This document shows, piece by piece, positions 25,952 through 33,300 of a stretch of DNA of 64,000 bases. The stretch is taken from NCBI GenBank assembly GCA_044224215.1, contig JBGAKX010000003.1:1-64000 (forward strand), read 5' to 3'. Position 1 is the stretch's first letter; each line of letters starts with the position of its first letter. The notes beneath the pieces are model-generated. The model saw nothing but the letters and a program-made list of their open reading frames with translations. It did not search any database and was not told the origin of the DNA. The translations under genes were made by a program, and so were the position numbers. The stretch is from DAOMFM01 sp035429825. GTDB taxonomy: Bacteria; Acidobacteriota; Blastocatellia; UBA7656; JADIYM01.

Positions 25952-28508
25952 AGACGCCGCGGACAAGCAGGCCGCAGATTTGCGCGAATTACGCAAATCA
26001 GACACAGACCAGGGCGTAGGTATCTTTCCAAAAGGTGGCGGCGAGCGGTCCGACGGCGCCGTCATCGGCAAGCCGTTCGTAAAGGTCGACGCGCGGGCAA
26101 AGGTCACCGGCATGCTGAAGTTCGCCGACGACCTCGTGCTTCCGCGAATGCTGTTCGCCAAGATGCTTCGCTCGACCGAGGCGCACGCGCGCATCGTCAA
26201 CATCGACACGAGCCGTGCGCTCGCCCTCGACGGAGTCCACGCGATTCTCGTTGGCTCGGACATGCCGATCCCCTACGGCATCCTGCCCGTCAGCCAGGAC
26301 GAGCACGCGCTCTGTCTGGAACGTGTTCGTTACATTGGAGATCCGGTTGCGGCCGTCGCCGCCGTCGACGAAGAGACCGCTGAGGAGGCGTGCCGCCTGA
26401 TCGACGTCACCTACGAGCCGCTCGAGACGATCGACTCGGTGCAGAAGGCGCTCAAGACGCCCGAGCCGCGGATCCACGACTACGGCGAAGAGGGCAACAT
26501 CCACAAACGCGTGAACCTCGAGTTCGGCGATCTCGACGCAGGGTTCGCCGAGTCCGACCACATTCGCGAAGACCTCTTCTTCTACGAAGGCAACACGCAC
26601 CTGCCGCTCGAACAGCACGCGAGCCTCGCCGAATGGCATCCCGACGGAAAGGTCACGCTGTGGAGCTCGACGCAGACCCCGCACTACGTGCATCGCGCGC
26701 TCGCAAAGGTGCTCGAGATGCCGCCGTCGCGCGTGCGCGTCGTCGCGATCCCGAACGGCGGCGGCTTCGGTGGAAAGAGCGACATCTTCAATCATGAGAT
26801 TGCCGTGGCCAAGCTCGCGCAGGTGACGGGCCGACCGGTCAAGATCTGCCTCACGCGCGAAGAGGTCTTCTACTGCCACCGCGGACGCCATCCGGTCCTG
26901 ATGAAATTCAAGACGGGTGTCGACGCCACCGGCCGCATCAAGGCAATGGCGTGCGAGACGTACATCGACGGCGGAGCGTACGGAAGCTACGGCGTCGCGT
27001 CGACGTTCTACACGGGTGCGCTGCAGACGGTGACGTATGACGTCGAGCGGTACAAGTTCGACTCGGTGCGCTGCTTCACCAACAAGCCGCCGTGCGGACC
27101 AAAGCGCGGGCATGGAACGCCGCAGCCACGGTTCGGGCTCGAGATCCAGATCGACAAGATCGCCGAGGACCTGAACATCGACCCGGTCAAGATTCGCAAG
27201 GACCACCTCGTCGCGCCGTACACCGTCACGGCGAACTACCTGCGGGTGGGTTCGATGGGCCTCGGGCCGTGTCTCGACAAGATCGTCGACGGATCCGGCT
27301 GGGCAGACAAGTTCCGCAAACTCCCGTACGGCAAGGGGATAGGGATTGCCTGCGGATCGTACCTGTCGGGCGCGGGTCTGCCGATCTACTGGAACGACAT
27401 GCCGCATTCGGGCGTCCAGATAAAGCTTGATCGCTCGGGCGGCGTTGCGGTCTTCTGCGGTGCGACGGACATCGGCCAGGGCTCGGATTCGGTGCTCGCA
27501 TTCATCGTCGCCGACGTACTCGGCATCGATCCGGTGGACATCCGAGTCGTCACGGCCGACACCGACCTGACGCCGGTGGACCTTGGCAGCTACTCGAGCC
27601 GCGTCACGCTGATGATGGGGAACGCCGCGATCGAAGCCGCCGAGCGCGCCCGCTCACCGCTCGCCGAGGCGGTGTCGACAAAACTCGGCGTACCGCGAAC
27701 GAGGCTCGTGTTTGGCGGCAACCGAGTGTTCGACGCCGAGAACCCAGAGACCGGCGTCACGTTTGCGGAAGCCGTGCAGATCGCCGAGACGAAGTTCGGG
27801 ACGATCGGTTCGACCGGCAGTTACACGCCTCCCCGATCGCCGGGCAAGTTCAAGGGCGCCGGCGTCGGACCGTCGCCCGCGTACAGCTACTCGGCCGCGG
27901 TTGCCGAGGTTGACGTCGATCCCGAGACAGGGCTCGTCGCCGTATCGCGCATCTACATTGCGCACGACATCGGCCGCTCGATCAACCCCACACTCGTGAT
28001 GGGACAGGTCGAAGGCAGCGTCTACATGGGGCTCGGCGAGGCGCTGATGGAGGAGATGGCGTATCGCGGCAATCGAGGCGTCATCCACAAGTTCCCGTCG
28101 ATGCTCGAGTACAAGAGCCCGACGACGCTCGAGATGTGCGACGTCGTGACCTACCTGATCGAGGACCCGGATCCGAACGGTCCGTACGGCGCGAAGGAGG
28201 TCGGTCAGGGGCCGCTCCTTCCGGTGATGCCGGCCGTGGCAAACGCTGTCTATGACGCCGTCGGCGTGCGCGTCGACGAGGTGCCGATCTCGGCAGAGAA
28301 GGTACTGAAGGCGATCCGCGCGAAGGCCGACGGCAAGGAAGCCCGGTACGGCCCGACAAAGACGCCGCCGGTCGAATGGCACGAGCCGCTCAGGGTGCTG
28401 CCGCCCTGGGAAGGCGGCGACGGCCGCGCGTCGAACGATCCGAAACACGTTCCGCCTCCGGCGGATCCTTCGGGCCACCGGTACAAGCACGACATGAGCG
28501 CGGATTAG
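25938..28508 (+). CDS. xanthine oxidase family molybdopterin-binding subunit (HcrA-like)
   Basis: The product is 856 residues with an ATG overlapping the small-subunit stop. Residues 1-30 are encoded partly by a short repeat element and are followed by the family start VIGKPFVKVDARAKVTGMLKFADD. Cofactor-binding motifs include PNGGGFGGKSD, GPKRGHGTPQPRFGLE and GATDIGQGSD. The catalytic-Glu region reads PYGAKEVGQGP, intact. Together with the subunit at 28553, which has the 4-hydroxybenzoyl-CoA-reductase-type cysteine loop, this suggests a reductase or hydroxylase acting on an aryl-CoA or similar compound. CO dehydrogenase is unlikely, because its AYRCSFR active loop is absent. The true substrate is unknown. 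Confidence 0.9.
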   Translation: MAGDKDAADKQAADLRELRKSDTDQGVGIFPKGGGERSDGAVIGKPFVKVDARAKVTGMLKFADDLVLPRMLFAKMLRSTEAHARIVNIDTSRALALDGVHAILVGSDMPIPYGILPVSQDEHALCLERVRYIGDPVAAVAAVDEETAEEACRLIDVTYEPLETIDSVQKALKTPEPRIHDYGEEGNIHKRVNLEFGDLDAGFAESDHIREDLFFYEGNTHLPLEQHASLAEWHPDGKVTLWSSTQTPHYVHRALAKVLEMPPSRVRVVAIPNGGGFGGKSDIFNHEIAVAKLAQVTGRPVKICLTREEVFYCHRGRHPVLMKFKTGVDATGRIKAMACETYIDGGAYGSYGVASTFYTGALQTVTYDVERYKFDSVRCFTNKPPCGPKRGHGTPQPRFGLEIQIDKIAEDLNIDPVKIRKDHLVAPYTVTANYLRVGSMGLGPCLDKIVDGSGWADKFRKLPYGKGIGIACGSYLSGAGLPIYWNDMPHSGVQIKLDRSGGVAVFCGATDIGQGSDSVLAFIVADVLGIDPVDIRVVTADTDLTPVDLGSYSSRVTLMMGNAAIEAAERARSPLAEAVSTKLGVPRTRLVFGGNRVFDAENPETGVTFAEAVQIAETKFGTIGSTGSYTPPRSPGKFKGAGVGPSPAYSYSAAVAEVDVDPETGLVAVSRIYIAHDIGRSINPTLVMGQVEGSVYMGLGEALMEEMAYRGNRGVIHKFPSMLEYKSPTTLEMCDVVTYLIEDPDPNGPYGAKEVGQGPLLPVMPAVANAVYDAVGVRVDEVPISAEKVLKAIRAKADGKEARYGPTKTPPVEWHEPLRVLPPWEGGDGRASNDPKHVPPPADPSGHRYKHDMSAD
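25971..26002. repeat. GCAGAT-type short repeat, copy 2 (inside a coding region)
   Basis: Reads GCCGCAGATTTGCGCGAATT and on into ACGCAAATCAGA. It lies in frame in the large-subunit gene and encodes AADLRELRKSDT, a segment the family does not normally have. The gene start therefore appears to have been extended by a repeat. Confidence 0.6.
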
Positions 28509-28532
28509 CGCAAATTAGCGTTCATCTGCGGC
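28498..28532. repeat. GCAGAT-type short repeat, copy 3
   Basis: Reads GCGCGGATTAGCGCAAATTA and on into GCGTTCATCTGCGG. It overlaps the last codons and the stop of the large-subunit gene and fills most of the 44-base gap before the medium-subunit gene. Confidence 0.6.
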
Positions 28533-28552
28533 TGCTCCGATTTGATTCAACC

Positions 28553-29539
28553 ATGCTAAGACTCCCAGATTTTGACTACTACGTGCCGCGCACAATCGAC
28601 GACGCGGTGAAGATCATGGCCGACCACGGCCCTGACGCTGCGTTCGTCGCCGGCGGCACCGACCTGTACCCGAACATGAAGCGCCGGCAGCAGATGCCCA
28701 CTGCCGTCATCGGGCTGTCGCGCATCGACGCGCTGCGTTCGATCACGGGCGATCCGTCGACCGGGCTTTGCGTCGGCGCGGGCGTCACGCTCACCGAGCT
28801 CGCCGAGGATCCGCGCGTTCGCTCCTCGTACCCGATGGTCGCGAGCGCGGCGGAGTCGATCTCCACGCCGCTCCTTCGGAACATGGGAACCATCGGCGGC
28901 AACCTGCTGCTCGACACGCGCTGCAACTACTATGACCAAACGTTCGAGTGGCGCCGGTCGATCGACTTCTGCATGAAGAAGGACGGCAATATCTGCTGGG
29001 TCGCGCCGTCGAGCCCGAAGTGCTGGGCCGTCAACTCGTCCGACGAAGCGCCTTTGATGGTGGCGCTTGGAGCAAAGCTCCGGTTCGTCTCGCCCTCCGG
29101 AGAGCGTGTGATCGAAGCGCGCGACCTCTATCAGAACGACGGTATCCAATACATGACCAAGCGGCCCGACGAGCTGCTTGTCGACATCACGCTGCCCGCG
29201 ACGAACGGCTGGCGGGCGACATACGTCAAGCTCAGACGGCGCGACACGTACGACTTCCCCGTGCTCGGCGTCGCGGCGCGGATCAAGACCGCGGCGGACG
29301 GGACGGTCACCGAGGCCTCGCTCGTGCTGGGCGCGGTGTCGCCGAGTCCGATGGAGGTGCCTGAGGCAGTCGCGAAACTCGTGGGACGGCCGCTGACGGA
29401 TGAGTCGATCCAGGAAGCTGCCGAGATTGCGCAGCACCTGGCGCGGCCGCTGGACAACACCGACTTCATGCCCGCGTGGCGCAAACAGGTCGTCGAGACG
29501 TACGTCACGCGCGCACTCAGGGAAATCAGCCGCGGATGA
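28553..29539 (+). CDS. xanthine oxidase family FAD subunit with extra 4Fe-4S-type cysteine loop (HcrB-like)
   Basis: The product is 328 residues from the ATG at 28553. FAD-binding motifs FVAGGTDLYPNMK and RNMGTIGGNLL are present. Between them and the rest of the FAD fold is an insertion of about 40 residues with Cys124, Cys140, Cys148 and Cys157 (spacing 16, 8, 9). From memory, the beta subunit of 4-hydroxybenzoyl-CoA reductase has an insertion with this same spacing that binds an additional [4Fe-4S] cluster. Ordinary xanthine or CO dehydrogenase flavin subunits lack it. The cluster lets low-potential electrons reach the molybdenum site. The last codons overlap the next gene by ATGA. Confidence 0.9.
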   Translation: MLRLPDFDYYVPRTIDDAVKIMADHGPDAAFVAGGTDLYPNMKRRQQMPTAVIGLSRIDALRSITGDPSTGLCVGAGVTLTELAEDPRVRSSYPMVASAAESISTPLLRNMGTIGGNLLLDTRCNYYDQTFEWRRSIDFCMKKDGNICWVAPSSPKCWAVNSSDEAPLMVALGAKLRFVSPSGERVIEARDLYQNDGIQYMTKRPDELLVDITLPATNGWRATYVKLRRRDTYDFPVLGVAARIKTAADGTVTEASLVLGAVSPSPMEVPEAVAKLVGRPLTDESIQEAAEIAQHLARPLDNTDFMPAWRKQVVETYVTRALREISRG

Positions 29540-29571
29540 ACGCAGATGAACACGGATCTGCGTTCATCCGC
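29527..29571. repeat. GCAGAT-type short repeat, copy 4 (supplies a start codon)
   Basis: Reads CAGCCGCGGATGAACGCAGA and on through TGAACACGGATCTGCGTTCATCCGCG, with a small GATCTGCGTTCATC inverted part. It contains the stop of the flavin-subunit gene and the ATG and first dozen codons of the next gene (MNADEHGSAFIRV). That peptide looks like a translated repeat rather than a native N terminus. Confidence 0.65.
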
Positions 29572-30258
29572 GTTCTGGATTTCGTCGCGCGGGGTGAGTC
29601 TGTTGTTCTCGTGACCGCGCTCGGCGGGCCGGCCGAGCATCGGGTCATTGCGGCGGCCGAAACGGGCGAGTTCGGCGACATTGCCGGCGAGGCATTGCGA
29701 TCGGGCAAACCGCGCGTCGCAACGATCGGCGACCGCGAATACTACTTCGAGCCGTACGCCGCGCCACCGTCCATCATTATCTGCGGTGCCGGCCACATCG
29801 CCGTTCCGCTCGCGCGCATGGCGGCATTCGCCGGCTGCACGGTGACGGTCATCGACGACCGCGCCGACTATGCCAACGCTCGCCGATTCCCGGACGCCAC
29901 GACGATCCTCGCCGAGCCGTTCGCGGACGCGCTCGCGCGGACACCGATGACGCCGAACACGGCGGTTGTCCTCGTGACACGCGGACACCGATACGACTGG
30001 GACTGTCTGCGCGCCGTGATCGGGCGCGGCGCGGGCTACATCGGAATGATCGGCAGCCGCCGGCGCGTCAAGGCGGCCCTGCTCGGTCTCGAACGCGAAG
30101 GCATTCCCGCTTCCGGCCTCGCTCGAATCGCCGCGCCGATCGGTCTCGACATCGGCGCCGAGACACCCGAAGAGATCGCCGTTGCGATACTCGCCGAGAT
30201 CATCCTCTCGCGCCGCACCGGCACCGGCCGGCCGTTGTCGGCGACCGATCCGGGGTAG
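29536..30258 (+). CDS. XdhC-type maturation factor, C-terminal Rossmann half
   Basis: The product is 240 residues. The ATG at 29536 overlaps the flavin-subunit stop and lies within a short repeat. After a weakly conserved N-terminal stretch, PPSIIICGAGHIAVPLARMA opens the XdhC C-terminal Rossmann domain. TRGHRYDWDCLR and YIGMIGSRRRVKA follow, both typical. The CoxI/XdhC N-terminal domain with its GGGC motif is missing here and is encoded separately at 36022. XdhC proteins carry and sulfurate the molybdenum cofactor for xanthine-oxidase-type enzymes, so this should serve the enzyme encoded just upstream. Confidence 0.85.
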   Translation: MNADEHGSAFIRVLDFVARGESVVLVTALGGPAEHRVIAAAETGEFGDIAGEALRSGKPRVATIGDREYYFEPYAAPPSIIICGAGHIAVPLARMAAFAGCTVTVIDDRADYANARRFPDATTILAEPFADALARTPMTPNTAVVLVTRGHRYDWDCLRAVIGRGAGYIGMIGSRRRVKAALLGLEREGIPASGLARIAAPIGLDIGAETPEEIAVAILAEIILSRRTGTGRPLSATDPG

Positions 30259-30316
30259 CGAGGCCCGCACGCTCCCTTTGCACCGCAACGCCTTTGCGTG
30301 CAACAGTACTCGGACA

Positions 30317-33300
30317 ATGCGCGAGTGCGCGACCTGCAAACAACAGTTCCCCGATGACGTCGTCGTCTGCCCCGACGACGCCACGTCCCTTACCCCCGTC
30401 GGAGCCCTCGTCGGCCGAATCATCGACGGCCGGTACCGGATCGAGTCGCTGCTCGGGACCGGCGGGATGGGCTCCGTGTACCAGGCCACGCAGCTCAACC
30501 TCGACCGAACCGTCGCCGTAAAGATCATCAACGCGGCGCTGGCCGATCCGGCGGCGTTTGACCGGTTCAAGCGCGAGGCCCTCGTCGTCGCGCACCTGCG
30601 CCACCCGAACATCGTGAGCGTCTACGACTTTGGCGCGAGCGCGGACGTCGGCGCGTACATCGTGATGGAGTACCTGCCCGGCATGCCGCTCAATCGCGAG
30701 CTGAAGCGCCGGGGCCCGCTGCCCATTGACGAGGCGGTCGAAATCGTGTGGCAGGCGTGCGACGCGCTCGCCGAAGCCCACGAAGCCGGCGTCATCCATC
30801 GCGACATCAAGCCTCAGAACATCATTCTCGAAGCCGCGCGGGACGGCGTTCGCGTCAAGGTGCTCGATTTCGGGATCGCAAAGCTCTGCGAGGGAGCCAC
30901 CGCCGAAGGCGCGTCGCTGACCAAGTCGGGCGCATTCCTCGGCACGCCGACCTACATGGCTCCCGAACAGTGGTCGGGCGAGATGGCCGACGCGCGGCTC
31001 GACATCTACTCGCTGGGCTGCGTGCTCTACGAGATGCTGGCCGGAAGACCGCCGTTCGTGCACGCCAGCACCGTCAAGCTGCTGCGGATGCATTCGGAAC
31101 GCGCGCCCGTGCCGCCGAGCGTTCACCGTGCCGGCATCAGCGCGTCGCTCGACGCGGCCGTGCTCCGCTCCCTCGCAAAGGCGCCCGAGGATCGATTCCA
31201 GTCCGCCACCGAATTCGCGCGCGCACTCGAGCCGTCGACGACGTTCGACGCGGCGCCGCCGGACCTGCGCACATCGCGCGGTGTCTCGCGACCGACCATC
31301 TCTTCGAGCGGCTCGATGCGCCGCCAGCGCGCGCCGCTCGTCGGACGCGAATCCGAGATTGCGGAGCTCACTGCCCGGCTCGACGCCGCGTCCGCCGGCG
31401 AATGCCAGTTCGTGCTCGTCTCGGGCGAGGCGGGCGTCGGCAAGACACGCCTCGTCGACGAGCTCGAGGAGATCGCGCGCGACCGAGGCATCCGCTCGCT
31501 TCACGGCCGGTTCGCCGAGACCGATCAGGCCCTGTCGTACGACGGATTCTTTGAGGTGGTACGCGAGCATCTCCGGACGCGGACGGGCTCCGCTGGTGCG
31601 CTCAACGACGTCATGCCCGAGCTGCTGGCGCTGTTCCCGATGCTCGCCGAGTTGGACCACGGACGCACGCCTCCGACGCTTGCGCGCAATACGCTCGCGG
31701 AGCTCGATACGGCGCCCGCCGAAACGGGGACGCTCGTCTACGAGACACTCGCGACGACGTTGTCGCGGATCGCCGGCGGCCGTCCGCTCGCGATCCATTT
31801 TGAAGACTTCCACGCTGCGAACGTCTCGGTCGAAGCGCTGCAGTACGCGGTGCGGCGGCTCGTCACGGTTCCGGTGCTCATCGTCGCGACCTATCGCACG
31901 GAGGAGGTCGACAAGCGCCACCCGATCACGCGTCTTCACGCCGCATTCCGCGGCGACCGGCGGTTTACCCATCTCGAGCTCGAACCACTCTCCGAGGGCG
32001 CGCATCGCGAGCTCGTCGAATCGTTTCTCGGCGGCGACGCCGACGCGGATCTCACTGCGCGACTGTTCCAGGTCAGCGAAGGCAATCCGTACTTTGCGAT
32101 CGAGCTTGCGAGAGCACTGCTCGAGTCGGGCGATCTGACCGGCGATGGCGGTGAGTGGCACCTTTCGACGGGCGCGGGACTTCTCGCCGACGCGCTGCCT
32201 GCCACCGTGCAGGAAGCCGTTCGGCAGCGCATCGACGAGCTGCCCGAGCGCTCTCGCGACGTGCTCGCCAATGCATCCGTGATCGGCCGCGACTTTGACT
32301 ATGCGGACCTCGAGGCGCTCGCCGGCGACGTCGAAGAGACCGTCGACGCGCTCGTCGGCCACGGTCTGCTCGAGGAAGACCGGCGCTCGCGGGGCGATCG
32401 CCTGATCTTTTCGAGTGGCGTCGTGCGCGAAGTCGTCTACGCCTCGATTCCGAAACGAAAGCGCCGTGCGCTTCATCGCCGGCACGCGGAGAATCTCGAG
32501 CAGCGGTTCGACGGGCGGCTCGAGCGCGTACTGCCTGCGCTCGTGAGCCACTACGTGCAGGCCGACGTCGCGGACAAGGTATTCGGCTATGGCGTGCAGT
32601 TGGTGCGGCGGTCGCTCGACGCGCACGCCGCCGACGAGGCCCACCGCGTGGCGCATGCCGTGCTCGAATTCGCGCGCGAGGAAGGCGAGGTCGAGATCGA
32701 AGCGGAAGTGCGCGTGCTGCTCGGTGACGCGCAGCGGATGCGCGGCAGTCTCGGCGCCGCGGTGCAGGAGTACGAAGCCGCGGTGAAGGGATTCGAACAG
32801 GTTGGGCGCAGCGAGTCCGCGCTCGACGCCATCGAGCGGGCGGCCGAATCCGCGTGGGAGGGCCGCCGCACGTCGCAGGCAAAGCGCTGGGTCGAGGCGG
32901 GAATCACCGCCGCGCGCGCCGCCAATGCGACCGATCGCCTGGCGCGGCTGCTGTCGCTTGGAGCGACGATCGCGAATCTCGGGGGCGAGCACGAACGCGC
33001 GCGTGCGTACTCGCAGGAAGCCGCGATCCTGCGGCCAACGGCGGAACCCGACGAGGATCCGGTGGCGCCCGGCGGGCGGATCGTCACCGCATTGACGGGC
33101 GAGCTGCGTGCGGCCGGCCCCGCCGAGCTCCGGTTCACGCACGAGTACGAGGTCATCGCGAACGCGTTCGAGCCGCTGCTGACGTGGGACTCGCGCGGCG
33201 CGATGGTCCCGTTGCTTGCCGTTGCTTGGGAGACGTACGAGTCCGGGCGTGAATTCGTGTTCACCCTGCGCGACGGCGTGTGGATGCACGACGGCAGCGA

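Noticed and set aside
25938..28508. Aerobic CO dehydrogenase large subunit
   Set aside because: The CoxL active-site loop (AYRCSFR) is not present, and the flavin subunit has the HcrB-type cysteine loop.
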